NCBI GenBank assembly: GCA_020636315.1
Contig: JACJYA010000001.1
Coordinates: 737,922 to 801,921 of the forward strand
DNA: 64,000 nt
Source: Lewinellaceae bacterium
GTDB lineage: Bacteria > Bacteroidota > Bacteroidia > Chitinophagales > Saprospiraceae
Reading direction: 5' to 3'
The notes under the pieces are model-generated. The model was given only the letters and a program-made list of their open reading frames with translations, was not told where the DNA came from and did no database searches. Made by a program: the position numbers and the translations under genes. Of this stretch, positions 44,040 to 54,295 are shown one piece after another. Numbering within the stretch: position 1 is the first letter of the stretch; the number at the start of each line of letters is the position of its first letter.

Positions 44040-44389
44040 TGCCAAATCCAATTGAATCTTTATTACAGGCGGCGAACCTGCCTTCACATAATTTGCCAGC
44101 TTCCAGCCGGTATTATCACGTGGAAACGACAATGATCGAAGGATCCGGCCAGCAACCGGTTATCTATCTCCGCCGGCGCTTTGTGCCACCTCCTGATTAT
44201 TACTTCGGGCAACAAACCCATAAGGTGCAGGAGGGCGAACGGCTGGATAACATTACCGCAAAATACCTGGGCAGCCCCGAACAGTTCTGGCAAATAGCGG
44301 ATGCCAATCTGGCCATGAACCCGGAAGAACTCACCGAAGAAACCGGCCGTTTGCTTCGCATTCCCCAGGGCTACGGAATCTCAGGATAA
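44039..44389 (+). CDS. LysM-domain baseplate protein (gp53-like)
   Basis: 116 residues. The N-terminal half is small and Pro/Tyr-rich (RRRFVPPPDYYFGQQT). The C-terminal LysM reads HKVQEGERLDNITAKYLGSP, EQFWQIADANLAMNPEEL and RLLRIPQGYG. In contractile tails this LysM packs against the tube adaptor in the baseplate rather than binding peptidoglycan. TGATG overlaps the upstream gene, indicating coupled synthesis. Confidence 0.9.
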   Translation: MPNPIESLLQAANLPSHNLPASSRYYHVETTMIEGSGQQPVIYLRRRFVPPPDYYFGQQTHKVQEGERLDNITAKYLGSPEQFWQIADANLAMNPEELTEETGRLLRIPQGYGISG

Positions 44390-44394
44390 ATACC

Positions 44395-45522
44395 ATGTTG
44401 AAAGGAAAAGTAACCATGTCGTTGCTGATTGGCACGGTAGTGCCAAAACCAGCCCCCAAGCATCTGATGGATGCCCTGGCCAGCGCTCAGGTCCAAACCT
44501 CGGCCGGAGAGGCCAGCGGCTTTCAGCTCTCCTTTTCCTTTAGCGATAAAAGCTATCTGGATGAAGCTATTGTGCTGCTGGCCGGGGTCGGGCCCATCGT
44601 CCGGGTGATCCTGACAGTGAGCCTCAACGGTTCTCAGGAAGTCGTGATGGATGGGGTGGTTACGAATCATCAGGTTGCTCCTGACATGGCCACCGGGCAA
44701 ATGAACCTGACGGTATCCGGTTCAGACCTGACGGCACTAATGGGGCTGATCGATTTTACCGGAATCCCCTATCCGGCCATGCCGGCCGAGGCCCAGGTGG
44801 CCCTGATCATCGCCAAGTACGCCATGTTCGGCCTGGCCCCGATGGTAATCCCCCGCGTTTTTATGGATTTTACGATACCCTCCAAAGAAATACCGACGCA
44901 TCAGGGCACCGACCTGGCCCATGTTAAACGGTTGGCCCAGGAGGCCGGCTATGTCTTTTACCTTTTCCCGGGCAGCCAGCCCGGCAACAGTTTTGCCTAT
45001 TGGGGCCCGGAAGTGAAGATCGGGGCCGTCCAGCCTGCACTCAACGTAAATATGGACCAGCACACGAATGTCGAATCCTTTTCGGCGAGCTTTGACGGAG
45101 ACGCCAAATCCATCCCGGTGATATTTATTCAGAATGAACAAACCAGGGCGCCCATCCCCATCCCCATTCCCGACATCAGCCCGCTCAACCCTGCATTGGG
45201 CAGGGTGAAACCTATACCGGTGAAATACCACAAACTAACGAATACTGCAAATTACAACCCGGTTAAGGCCGTTGGCCTGGGCCTGGGAGAGGCCGCCCGG
45301 AGCGCCGATGTCATTTCCGGGAATGGATCGCTGGATGTATTGCGCTATGGCCATATCCTGAAGGCAAGGTCTCTGGTAGGCGTGCGGGGCATGGGAGAGG
45401 CACTGAACGGAACTTACTTCGTAAAGAGCGTCACCCACAACATCAAACGCGGGGAATACAAACAGGATTTCTCGCTTACCCGAAATGCGCTGATTTCTAA
45501 CAGGCAGGCCCTTCCGACATGA
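44395..45522 (+). CDS. eCIS baseplate hub protein (gpD/gp27-like)
   Basis: 375 residues. The fold of phage late-control D/gp27 is suggested by FQLSFSFSDKSYLDEAIVLL, QEVVMDGVVTNHQVAPD, LTVSGSDLTALMGLIDF, DLAHVKRLAQEAGYVFYLF and VKSVTHNIKRGEYKQDFSLT. It forms the trimeric hub at the tube base. In Afp8/PVC8 the hub and the OB-fold spike are fused; here the spike is a separate gene 69 bp downstream. Confidence 0.9.
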   Translation: MLKGKVTMSLLIGTVVPKPAPKHLMDALASAQVQTSAGEASGFQLSFSFSDKSYLDEAIVLLAGVGPIVRVILTVSLNGSQEVVMDGVVTNHQVAPDMATGQMNLTVSGSDLTALMGLIDFTGIPYPAMPAEAQVALIIAKYAMFGLAPMVIPRVFMDFTIPSKEIPTHQGTDLAHVKRLAQEAGYVFYLFPGSQPGNSFAYWGPEVKIGAVQPALNVNMDQHTNVESFSASFDGDAKSIPVIFIQNEQTRAPIPIPIPDISPLNPALGRVKPIPVKYHKLTNTANYNPVKAVGLGLGEAARSADVISGNGSLDVLRYGHILKARSLVGVRGMGEALNGTYFVKSVTHNIKRGEYKQDFSLTRNALISNRQALPT

Positions 45523-45591
45523 CAGGGTCAACGCCTTCTTTCTTAGAACGGGTTAGCATTACGAACTGACTGAAACAATTTCTGAACAGGA

Positions 45592-46101
45592 ATGGAAGAC
45601 AAATATTACGGCAAATACCGGGGATTAGTACTCAACAACATCGACCCGGAACAGCGCGGCCGCCTACTGGTGCAACTGCCCGATGTGCTCGGGCTGGGCA
45701 CTTCCAGTTGGGCCATGCCATGCATGCCCATAGCCGGCCCGCAGATGGGCGCCTATTTTGTGCCCCTGATCGGTTCGGGGGTATGGGTGGAATTCGAAGG
45801 CGGCAACCCCGATTATCCGATCTGGACCGGCGGTTTCTGGAGTACAGCGGCCGAGGTTCCGCCGCTGGCCCTGGCCGGCATTCCGGCGTCGCCTAACATT
45901 GTCATGCAGACCACCGGCCAGAACACACTGATGATAAGCGACCTGCCGGGCCCCACCGGCGGGCTGATGCTCAAAAGCGCAACCGGCGCCTCCATAATTG
46001 TCAATGATACAGGTATTTATATCCAAAACGGCAAAGGGGCCAGTATCGTCATGACCGGCCCTACCGTAACCATTAACAATGGTGCTTTAGTCATAACATA
46101 A
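45592..46101 (+). CDS. eCIS spike protein (gpV/gp5-like OB-fold and beta-helix)
   Basis: 169 residues. The N-terminal OB-fold reads YRGLVLNNIDPEQRGRLLVQ, PCMPIAGPQMGAYFVPLIGS and VWVEFEGGNPDYPIWTGGFW, the typical gpV/gp5 signature. The C-terminal 50 residues (LMLKSATGASIIVNDTGIYI) show the short alternating repeats of the spike beta-helix. It trimerises under the hub and is tipped by the PAAR protein encoded next (gap 11 bp). No lysozyme domain is present, as in other eCIS spikes. Confidence 0.93.
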   Translation: MEDKYYGKYRGLVLNNIDPEQRGRLLVQLPDVLGLGTSSWAMPCMPIAGPQMGAYFVPLIGSGVWVEFEGGNPDYPIWTGGFWSTAAEVPPLALAGIPASPNIVMQTTGQNTLMISDLPGPTGGLMLKSATGASIIVNDTGIYIQNGKGASIVMTGPTVTINNGALVIT

Positions 46102-46112
46102 ATATTCTTGCT

Positions 46113-46433
46113 ATGCCAGGCTTTCTCTTACACGTAGGGGCAACCGTGCAGTGTGCGCACGGCGGCACCGCTACCCCCTCCTCTCCAAACCCGAGAGTAA
46201 CCGTCATGGGGCAGCCCATTGTCCTCCAACCTGCGCCCTATCTCGTGGCGGGTTGCCCTTTCAACGTGAGCAGCGCGCCTTCTCCCTGCGTTACCGCAAA
46301 CTGGGTCACCGGCTCCACAAGAATCACCTCCAACGGCATGCCGGTATTGCTCCTCGACAGCCAGGCCATCTGCGCACCCAACGGAACTCCTTTAATAATC
46401 GCCGCTACCCAAACCCGGGTAACGGGCATGTAA
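46113..46433 (+). CDS. PAAR-like spike tip protein
   Basis: 106 residues: MPGFLLHVGATVQCAHGGTA, NPRVTVMGQPIVLQPAPYLV, CPFNVSSAPSPCVTANWVTG, and TSNGMPVLLLDSQAICAPNG. This matches the DUF4280/PAAR-like tip family, with conserved Cys and His residues (Cys14, His16, and later Cys) that likely hold a metal at the point. It sharpens the spike, as Afp10 does. It sits between the spike and gp25 genes. Confidence 0.88.
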   Translation: MPGFLLHVGATVQCAHGGTATPSSPNPRVTVMGQPIVLQPAPYLVAGCPFNVSSAPSPCVTANWVTGSTRITSNGMPVLLLDSQAICAPNGTPLIIAATQTRVTGM

Positions 46434-46439
46434 ATTTCT

Positions 46440-46796
46440 ATGGATATCAATTTTCCTTACGGAGTAGGACAGAACGGCCGGACGGCCACCACTGATTATT
46501 CAGAGCACGTGCGCGACATGATCAGGCAGGTTTTGTTCACCAGCCCCGGTGAGCGGGTAAACCGCCCCACTTTTGGGAGCGGGTTAAACCAACTGGTGTT
46601 CGAACCCAATAGCCCGGAGCTGGCAGCCACCATTCAGTTCCTGGTAAAAGGAGCTTTACAGGAATGGCTCAGCGATGTCATCGAAGTGATCGACCTACAG
46701 GCCACTGCCGAAGATTCCACTCTGAAAGTGCAGTTAACCTACCGGGAAATAGCCACCCAAAGCACACAGGAAGCCCTCTTTCAACGATCCTTCTAA
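46440..46796 (+). CDS. Baseplate protein gpW/gp25 family (Afp9-like)
   Basis: 118 residues. The gp25 signature is present: DYSEHVRDMIRQVLFTSPGE, RVNRPTFGSGLNQLVFEPNS (R-x-x-x-P-x-F-G-S-G-L) and IQFLVKGALQEWL. gp25 starts sheath polymerisation at the baseplate and contacts the wedge proteins. It is followed 6 bp later by the first J-like wedge gene. Confidence 0.95.
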   Translation: MDINFPYGVGQNGRTATTDYSEHVRDMIRQVLFTSPGERVNRPTFGSGLNQLVFEPNSPELAATIQFLVKGALQEWLSDVIEVIDLQATAEDSTLKVQLTYREIATQSTQEALFQRSF

Positions 46797-46802
46797 TTCA
46801 TT

Positions 46803-49217
46803 ATGCAATACTATTGTAAAAACCTCGAACGCCGCCTTAAAGTCAGCACCCTGCAGGATGGAGGAGGAAACTTTATCCTCAATGGCATTGATTACCTGGA
46901 GGTAGCTTCAACGGATCAGAAAACCCTGGAAGTACATTTCCTGCACCCCCTGCCGGGAGAAGCCGGGGAAGTGCCCGCAGGGGGCGCCCCCCTTGAAGTT
47001 GGAAATATCCAGATCGAAGGCGGAGTGCGCATTCAGAATATCGAGGCCGTATCCGTTGCATCCTCGGGAAACCTGCTAACTGTCATCGTCGATAATGCCG
47101 GGGACTTTTCCACCTATACCCTGCGTTTCACCCTCTCGCCAACCAACTCCGAACCTCCTGCCGGCTTTGACCCCCAATTGGCGGCGGTTGATTTTTCCTT
47201 TAAAGCCGGTTGTCCGAGCGATTTTGACTGTAAGGAAGAAACCTTTTGCCCGGAGGAGCCCGTCGATGATCCCCGCATAGATTACCTGGCCAAAGATTAC
47301 GCCAGTTTCCGCCGCCTGATGCTCGACCGGTTAAGCCTGATCAACCCGGGCTGGACAGAACGCAATGCGGCAGACCTGCAGGTTGCCCTGGTAGAACTCC
47401 TGGCCTACACCGGAGACCACCTGAGTTATTATCAGGATGCGGTGGCTACCGAAGCTTATCTGTTTACCGGCAGGAAGAGGATATCCGCCCGTCGGCATGC
47501 CCGCCTGCTGGATTATCACGTGCACAATGGCTGTAATGCCCGCACCTGGGTACATCTGGAAGTTGAGCCCGGAAGCGCCGCCGACACCGGATTATTGCCG
47601 GCCGGCACGCCTCTGCTCACCAGAAACCCGGGAGATGCCGTTACGGTGCCCACCGCTAAACTGCCGGACAAACTGCGTGAGAAAGATGTCCTGGTTTTTG
47701 AAACCATGCATGAGTCGAAGCTCTTTTCCGTACAAAATGAAATCGATTTCTACACCTGGGATGATGCGGCATGTTGCCTGCCTGCCGGAGCGACACAGGC
47801 TACACTGTACCGGCAGGACCAGGCGCCTATGCATTTAGAAGTGGGGCAGTTGTTGCTTTTTGAAGAAATCGCAGGCGCCCAAAGCGGCAAACCGGCGGAC
47901 CTGGATTCCCGCCACCGGCATGTAGTGCGCCTGACAGCTGTAACTCCCAAACAGGACCCCCTCCACCAAATCGACGTGGTGGAGGCCGAATGGGACGAAG
48001 CGGACGCCCTCCCTTTCCCCCTATGTATTAATGCCCGTATAGATGGCGCACTGATAAAAATCAGCGTAGCCCGCGGCAACATCGTGTTAACCGACCACGG
48101 CTTGTCGTTCCCAGGCCAGAACGTTTATCCCAATGCAGCGTCCAAAACCGGGCCTTACCGGCCGTTCCTGGAACATCGTGGGATTACAGTTGCCACGCCT
48201 TACAACCAGGATGATGCTATTGAACGCCCGGCAACGGAACTGCTGGTTCAGGACCCGCACCGCGCCGTACCGGTGATCAGTTTGCTGGAAAACAACGAAC
48301 TGTGGCAGGCTTCCCGTGACCTGTTGGCCAGCAACCGCTTTGCCGCAGAATTCGTCGCCGAGATCGAAACCGGCCTTAGGGTGCAATTGCGTTTCGGCGA
48401 TAATGTGCTGGGTAAAAAACCGGCGGAAGGCTTTGCCCCCAAAGCAAACTACAGGGTGGGGAACGGCGCCGTCGGCAATATCGGGGCCGATGCGCTTGGC
48501 CGGATCGTATGGGATACAGCCGGCATCCGGAAGGCCAGAAACCCCATCGCTGCCCGGGGCGGCAAAAATGCCGAAACAATTGAAGAGGTACGTCAATACG
48601 CCCCGGAAGCTTTCCGCACCCAGGAACGCGCCGTAACGGAAGCGGACTATGTAGCCAAAACAGAACTGCACCCGCAGGTGCAGAAAGCGCTGGCCAACTT
48701 TCGCTGGACGGGCAGCTGGCATACCGTATTTCTCACCATCGACCGAAAAAACGGGCTGAAACTGGACGATAAGTTTAAAGCCGATATTTATGCCCATCTC
48801 GAAAAATACCGAATGGCGGGCTACGACCTGGAGATCCGGCCTCCACTTTTTGTGCCGTTGGAAATTGAGTTGAACGTATGTGTTTTGCCAGGCTATTTCA
48901 GGAACAATGTCCAGGAAAAGCTGATGGAGCAATTCAGCCGCTTCAATTTGCCCGATGGCACAAGGGGATTTTTCCATCCGGATGAATTCACCTTCGGCCA
49001 GCCGGTTTATCTGAGTGCGATATACGAACGGGCCATGCAGGTGGATGGGGTGGAATCCGTAGAAGTGAAAACCTTTAAACGACAGGATCGAATGGCCAAT
49101 TCAGAGAAGGAAAACGGGTTGCTGGAACCGGCTGAAAGCGAAATTATCCGCCTGGATAACGATCCTAACTTTCCCGAAAACGGGAAAATAACCTTTTTGA
49201 TGTTTGGAGGATTATGA
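46803..49217 (+). CDS. Baseplate wedge protein, J-like (Afp11-type)
   Basis: 804 residues of the putative baseplate assembly (gpJ/gp6-related) family. The landmark region RIDYLAKDYASFRRLMLDRL, NAADLQVALVELLAYTGDHL and SYYQDAVATEAYL lies near residues 155-225. Later parts include VQLRFGDNVLGKKPAEGF, EAFRTQERAVTEADYVAKTE and PPLFVPLEIELNVCVLPGYF, typical of J proteins. It forms the wedge around the hub. Its stop overlaps the next gene start (ATGA). Confidence 0.93.
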   Translation: MQYYCKNLERRLKVSTLQDGGGNFILNGIDYLEVASTDQKTLEVHFLHPLPGEAGEVPAGGAPLEVGNIQIEGGVRIQNIEAVSVASSGNLLTVIVDNAGDFSTYTLRFTLSPTNSEPPAGFDPQLAAVDFSFKAGCPSDFDCKEETFCPEEPVDDPRIDYLAKDYASFRRLMLDRLSLINPGWTERNAADLQVALVELLAYTGDHLSYYQDAVATEAYLFTGRKRISARRHARLLDYHVHNGCNARTWVHLEVEPGSAADTGLLPAGTPLLTRNPGDAVTVPTAKLPDKLREKDVLVFETMHESKLFSVQNEIDFYTWDDAACCLPAGATQATLYRQDQAPMHLEVGQLLLFEEIAGAQSGKPADLDSRHRHVVRLTAVTPKQDPLHQIDVVEAEWDEADALPFPLCINARIDGALIKISVARGNIVLTDHGLSFPGQNVYPNAASKTGPYRPFLEHRGITVATPYNQDDAIERPATELLVQDPHRAVPVISLLENNELWQASRDLLASNRFAAEFVAEIETGLRVQLRFGDNVLGKKPAEGFAPKANYRVGNGAVGNIGADALGRIVWDTAGIRKARNPIAARGGKNAETIEEVRQYAPEAFRTQERAVTEADYVAKTELHPQVQKALANFRWTGSWHTVFLTIDRKNGLKLDDKFKADIYAHLEKYRMAGYDLEIRPPLFVPLEIELNVCVLPGYFRNNVQEKLMEQFSRFNLPDGTRGFFHPDEFTFGQPVYLSAIYERAMQVDGVESVEVKTFKRQDRMANSEKENGLLEPAESEIIRLDNDPNFPENGKITFLMFGGL

Positions 49218-51976
49218 GTAAACAAAAACCGACATTGGACACCTGTGGATGCTGCGATGGCATAGAACTGAAGACCCCGCAGGAGATCTCCAACACTCCT
49301 GGTTTAAATGCGCTTCTGTTTCGCGTAGGCCGCCATGGCGCCTTTAAGGAGTCCATGCTGCGCCAGCTGTCTGAGGCGCTGCCCCTCCGGGACCTGGCAA
49401 CCCGGGAAGACGATGACCATACCATCGCTTTGCTGGATGCATGGGCGGTTGTGCTGGATGTGCTCACTTTCTATCAGGAACGGCTGATCAACGAAGGGTT
49501 TATCCGCACTTCGCGGGAGCGCTTCTCACTGGCAGAACTGAGCCGGCACATCAGCTATCTGCCCAAACCGGGCGTTGCCGCCGGCACCTGGTTCTCCTTT
49601 TTACTGGAAGAATCTGTTGGCGCACCTACTCAGGTGGTGATCCCGATAGGAACGAAAGTGCAGAGTATCCCGGAGCAGGATGAAAAACCACAGGTTTTTG
49701 AGACCATAGAAAAAATAACCGGCCGCACCCAGTGGAATGCGATGAAGCCCAGGCTGGCGGAAGCGCAAACCCTCGGCCATGGCAGCACCAGCTTATACCT
49801 GCAGGGCACCGGCAACCTGCTGCAAAGCGGAGATGCCCTATTGATCGTCGGGAAAGAACGGCTGGCCGAACCCGGCTCCGAGCGCTGGGATATCCGTACG
49901 GTAACCTCCGTCGAGCTCGACGATGCCAATAACCGCACACTGGTCAACTGGCGGGTGGGGCTGGGGCATACCGACCCCCTGGTTTATCCGGGCAGCAAGG
50001 CCCGCGTCTATGTCTTCAAGCAACGGGCCGCCATCTTCGGCTACAATGCCCCCGACCCGCGGAGCTTTATTGATGATGTAGCCACTAATTATGAAGATGA
50101 TTACAATTCTGATGCCAACAGCAAACCTACTGACTGGAAAAGAAGCAAAGTCATCAGCAATAGTGACAAAACCATCTTCCTGGATGCTGAATACCCGAAG
50201 ATACAGGCCGGCAGCTGGCTGGCCCTGGCCGACGCCGGCTATACGGAATTATACCGCCTGGATAAGGTGGAGATATCCTCGGTAAAGGCCTTCACCCTGG
50301 CCAATAAAGTCAGTAAAGCCACTTTTGATACGGGAGAAAACATGGGCCAGTTCAGTTTTCGGGATACCCTCGTGTTGGCCCAAAGTGAAGAACTTCCGCT
50401 GGGCCAAAGCCCCATTTTCGCACCGGTTTACGGTAAAGTAATTACCCTGGATAAGGATCAGCCGGGCCTGCGGGCCGGACAAAAGCTCATCGTCTCCGGA
50501 GAATTGGTTGAACAGGTGCAGGTGGCCAAACTTACGACTTATTTCAAATCCGGGGAAGAAATTATCGAATCAACCAAAACCCTGCATTTTCACGGAGATG
50601 ACAACAGCGTTACGTCCTTAGCAACCGGCGACATCCTTAAAGTAACCGGCATACCTTTCACCACTCCGGATAATCTGCTCCGCTGGCCGCTCAGTTTTAA
50701 CGGCGCAACCGGTCATGTTGACCTGGCTGAGGAAGGCCTCCTTCTTCCTTATGTCCCCGAAAGCAGCTCCAACGTACCGGAACCTCCGACCTCACTCAAC
50801 CAACCCGTTGTAGTAAGCGAATTGGTGGAGATCCGGGAAATGGCCGATCCGGGCCAAATAATCCTGGTTGATCCGCTGGAAAATATGTACCGGCGCGATT
50901 CGGTAACCATCAACGGCAACGTAGCCCAGGCTACGCACGGGGAAACAAAAGTTGAGATCCTGGGAAGCGGCGACGGCGCCCGGCCATTCCAGAAATTCAC
51001 CCTGAAACAAAGCCCGCTTACGTATATCGCTTCTTCCTCTTCAACCGGCTCGGAAAGTACGCTTGAAATAAGGGTAAATGACATCCTGTGGGAAGAGGAG
51101 CGCACCTTTTACGGCCAATCGGGCCAGGGCCGGATCTTCATAACCCGCCAGGAAGATGATGGTGCCGTTCACGTCCAGTTTGGCAATGGGGTAACCGGCG
51201 CCCGCCTGCCATCCGGTTCCGACAATATCCGGGCCACTTACCGCACAGGCACCGGTTTTGAGGGGCTTCTGAAGGCCAATCAGCTTTCCCTGCTGATGAC
51301 CCCACAACTGGGGCTCAAGTCGGCCACCAACCCTATGCCCACCACCGGGGCCGATGAACCGGAATCGCTTGCGAATATTCGAACCAATGCTCCTCTTACC
51401 GTGCTCACTCTGGACAGGATCGTTTCGGTGAAGGACTACGAGAATTTTGCCAATGCATACGCCGGTATTGGCAAAGCCCGGGCAGACCTGCTCTGGAAGG
51501 GAGAAGGCCGCACGGTGCACCTTACCGTCGCCTCCGCTGATGCCGGCGAGATCGACAGCACTCTCCACGATAATTTACTGGAGGCCATCAACAATGCACG
51601 GCATGAGAATTTCCCGGTAGTCATCAGTTCCTTTCAGGAAAAGCTGTTCAACCTGATAGCGCGCATCAAGATCGATCCGGACTATCTGGCAGAGAAAGTC
51701 ATTCCGGCTGTAAAAGCACTTCTGCTTGATACCTTTAGTTTCAACACCCGGGTATTTGGACAGGACGTTACGCCCAGTGAGGCTATTGCCGCCATTCAGT
51801 CAGTAGATGGCGTACTGGCGGTTGACCTGGAAGAGATCGGAGGGCAGGATCCCTTTGCCGGAGAACACTTCCGCCTGGTGTCGGACATTGCCCGGTGGGA
51901 CAACGAAACTATCCTGCCCGCCAGCCTTTTGTTAATCGATCCTGATAATATTTCCATAACCTCCATGGACGCATGA
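49214..51976 (+). CDS. Second baseplate wedge protein, J-like (Afp12-type)
   Basis: 920 residues. The N-terminus KPTLDTCGCCDGIELKTPQE and FRVGRHGAFKESMLRQLSE, then TIALLDAWAVVLDVLTFYQE, is the standard start of the larger eCIS baseplate protein. Middle and C-terminal J motifs are VHVQFGNGVTGARLPSGSDN, RTGTGFEGLLKANQLSLLM, and RIVSVKDYENFANAYAGIGK. It pairs with the first J-like protein to build the wedge. ATGA overlaps at both its ends show tight coupling. Confidence 0.93.
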   Translation: MSKQKPTLDTCGCCDGIELKTPQEISNTPGLNALLFRVGRHGAFKESMLRQLSEALPLRDLATREDDDHTIALLDAWAVVLDVLTFYQERLINEGFIRTSRERFSLAELSRHISYLPKPGVAAGTWFSFLLEESVGAPTQVVIPIGTKVQSIPEQDEKPQVFETIEKITGRTQWNAMKPRLAEAQTLGHGSTSLYLQGTGNLLQSGDALLIVGKERLAEPGSERWDIRTVTSVELDDANNRTLVNWRVGLGHTDPLVYPGSKARVYVFKQRAAIFGYNAPDPRSFIDDVATNYEDDYNSDANSKPTDWKRSKVISNSDKTIFLDAEYPKIQAGSWLALADAGYTELYRLDKVEISSVKAFTLANKVSKATFDTGENMGQFSFRDTLVLAQSEELPLGQSPIFAPVYGKVITLDKDQPGLRAGQKLIVSGELVEQVQVAKLTTYFKSGEEIIESTKTLHFHGDDNSVTSLATGDILKVTGIPFTTPDNLLRWPLSFNGATGHVDLAEEGLLLPYVPESSSNVPEPPTSLNQPVVVSELVEIREMADPGQIILVDPLENMYRRDSVTINGNVAQATHGETKVEILGSGDGARPFQKFTLKQSPLTYIASSSSTGSESTLEIRVNDILWEEERTFYGQSGQGRIFITRQEDDGAVHVQFGNGVTGARLPSGSDNIRATYRTGTGFEGLLKANQLSLLMTPQLGLKSATNPMPTTGADEPESLANIRTNAPLTVLTLDRIVSVKDYENFANAYAGIGKARADLLWKGEGRTVHLTVASADAGEIDSTLHDNLLEAINNARHENFPVVISSFQEKLFNLIARIKIDPDYLAEKVIPAVKALLLDTFSFNTRVFGQDVTPSEAIAAIQSVDGVLAVDLEEIGGQDPFAGEHFRLVSDIARWDNETILPASLLLIDPDNISITSMDA

Positions 51977-54252
51977 AACTTAGCGCAAACTATTTGTACG
52001 ATCTTTTGCCGGCATACTACCGGGTAATTGACCAGGAGCGGGGCGGCCCTCTGCGCGCCCTCGTAGAGATACTGGCGCGGGAAGGCAAGTTGGTGGAAGA
52101 CAACATTACCCAGTTGTACGAAAACTGGTTTATTGAAACCTGCGACGAATGGGTGGTCCCTTATATTGGCGATCTTCTGGGAGTGCGGAATATCCATGAA
52201 GTGGAGGAAGCTGCCGTATTCAGCCGCCGTGCTTATGTTGCCAATACGCTGGGATACCGCCGAAGAAAGGGCACTGCTCCGGTTTTGGAACAACTGGCAC
52301 TGGATGTGACGGGATGGCAATCCAAAGTCGTGGAATTTTTCCAATTGTTGCGTTACAACCAAAACCTCAACCACCTCCGGTTACATAGCACCGCGACCCC
52401 TGGCCTGCGGCAAATGAACGCTCTGGAACTCGTACATACGGCTTTTGATAAAGAAAGCCACACGGTTGATGTCCGCCGCATTACAACCGGCGAGGGATTG
52501 TACAACATCCAGAACATCGGGCTCTACTTATGGCGCCTGCAACAGTACCTCATCGGGGAAAAGCACATTTCCGGAGAAAATGACGCCGGGAAAAAACGCA
52601 ACGTCGATGCACGGAAGATCAATCCGGCCGATCCGGAAAGCTGCTATACCTTCTGCCCTCTGGGCCTGGACAAACATCTGTTCAATAACCCAAGAACCGA
52701 GAAAGATATTGTTCATCTCGCAGAAGAGATCAACGTGCCCGGGCTGCTGCGGCGGCGCGTACTGCACGACGAGTTGGAAGCCGTCCGTCAGGCTTTGGTG
52801 GACGGAACCTCCTACCACCCCACTTACTTTGCCGATGAGCATCCGCCGGTTTTTCAGATATTCATCAACGGCAGCACCACCGCTATCCCCCTCAAGGAAA
52901 TAACCATCTGCAATTTAAGTGGCTGCCGGAAGGCGCCGGAAACCAAAACCTACAAGGAATATCTGTCCGATGGCTCGGTTTCTTTAGTCGATATGCCCAT
53001 TACGGCGGCAGTTGACCCGGTGCTCGGCCGCATCGCTTTTTCCGATCCAGGCAGCATCGATTACGTATTGGTCAACTACACTTATGGCTTTAGCGGGGAT
53101 GTCGGCGGCGGGCCCTACAGCCGGCAAGCCTCCCTTTCTGAGTTGACGCCGGAAGAGATCGGCTGGCATGTCGGCGTAAGCAGAGATAAACCGGCTGTCG
53201 GGCTGGAAACCATCCATACCACTTTGTGGGACGCGATCGATGAATGGAATAGCGGCCCGGCCGATACCGGCCTGATCACTATTCTGGACAACCGAACGTA
53301 CGAGGAGGCCCTGACGGGCATGAGGCGCATCCTGATCCCCGAAGGAAAGCGGCTTTACATTATAGCCGCAGACTGGACCATCCAGGACCCTGACGGCACC
53401 CCACACCGCAGCAAGGGGGTTTTTACTCCGGACGAGATCCGGCCCCACATCCTGGGCGACATTGAAGTAGAAGGAACCGCACCGTCCACATCCTCCGACG
53501 GCGGCGGGCTATTACTGAACGGGCTGTGGGTCGAAGGGAAACTGACGGTGTTGAGCGGAAACCTCAAAACCTGCTCGCTCAAACATACGACCCTGGTACC
53601 GGACAACGGCGGACTGGAGGTTGAGCCCCAGGAAAGCCTCATTGAGTTGAATTGCGAACGTTGCATACTTGGCCCGGTACTGGCGCCATCCGAGGATGCT
53701 CTGGTATCGCTGGAAGGATCCATTATTGACCATCAGGCGGGGGCGGCAATATCCGTGCCGAATGGCCAGCTTGCCGTACAGAAATGTACGGTCTTCGGCA
53801 CCGTTGATGCCCAGGTATTGGATGCCGGCAATTCCATCTTCATGGATCTGGTGGAGGTGGTGCGCCGCCAGGTTGGCTGTGTGCGTTTCTGTTACCTGCC
53901 GATCGATTCCACCACTCCCCGGCGCTACCGCTGCCAGCCGGAACTGGAGATCCAAAGCCAGATAAAAACCCTGGAAGGACAAGGGCCGGTAAGCAATGCC
54001 CAGAAACTGGCCATCCGCAGCCAGGTGCTGAACTGGTTGTTCCCCGTATTCAATTCTATCCAGTACGGACACCACGCCTATGCCCAGTTAGGAACCCTGA
54101 GCCCCTCCCAGGTCACGACAGGGGCGGAAAATGCGGCGGAAATGGGTGTATTTAACTTTCTACAACAGCCTCAGCGCGTAGCCAATCTGCAGATCGTCCT
54201 GGAGGAATATCTGCGGCTTGGCCTCGAAGCAGGTATCATTTATGTTACTTAG
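51973..54252 (+). CDS. gpI-like baseplate protein with long C-terminal extension
   Basis: 759 residues. The first 180 residues match the P2 gpI-like tail proteins: YLYDLLPAYYRVIDQERGGP, LRALVEILAREGKLVEDNIT, NWFIETCDEWVVPYIGDLLG and ANTLGYRRRKGTAPVLEQLA. The remaining 550 residues are beta-rich, with short repeats such as GLLLNGLWVEGKLTVLSGNL and LIELNCERCILGPVLA that suggest a beta-helix. gpI links wedge and tail fibres in phages. The extension may carry a fibre-attachment or surface role; that is inference. Confidence 0.85.
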   Translation: MKLSANYLYDLLPAYYRVIDQERGGPLRALVEILAREGKLVEDNITQLYENWFIETCDEWVVPYIGDLLGVRNIHEVEEAAVFSRRAYVANTLGYRRRKGTAPVLEQLALDVTGWQSKVVEFFQLLRYNQNLNHLRLHSTATPGLRQMNALELVHTAFDKESHTVDVRRITTGEGLYNIQNIGLYLWRLQQYLIGEKHISGENDAGKKRNVDARKINPADPESCYTFCPLGLDKHLFNNPRTEKDIVHLAEEINVPGLLRRRVLHDELEAVRQALVDGTSYHPTYFADEHPPVFQIFINGSTTAIPLKEITICNLSGCRKAPETKTYKEYLSDGSVSLVDMPITAAVDPVLGRIAFSDPGSIDYVLVNYTYGFSGDVGGGPYSRQASLSELTPEEIGWHVGVSRDKPAVGLETIHTTLWDAIDEWNSGPADTGLITILDNRTYEEALTGMRRILIPEGKRLYIIAADWTIQDPDGTPHRSKGVFTPDEIRPHILGDIEVEGTAPSTSSDGGGLLLNGLWVEGKLTVLSGNLKTCSLKHTTLVPDNGGLEVEPQESLIELNCERCILGPVLAPSEDALVSLEGSIIDHQAGAAISVPNGQLAVQKCTVFGTVDAQVLDAGNSIFMDLVEVVRRQVGCVRFCYLPIDSTTPRRYRCQPELEIQSQIKTLEGQGPVSNAQKLAIRSQVLNWLFPVFNSIQYGHHAYAQLGTLSPSQVTTGAENAAEMGVFNFLQQPQRVANLQIVLEEYLRLGLEAGIIYVT

Positions 54253-54295
54253 AGCCGAATTGTCAACTCAAATTCGCTCCTAAAAACCAATTAAT

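Noticed and set aside
34873..54252. Type VI secretion system
   Set aside because: No TssJ/L/M membrane complex, TssB/C pair or ClpV; the single ATPase and DUF4255 cap are eCIS features.
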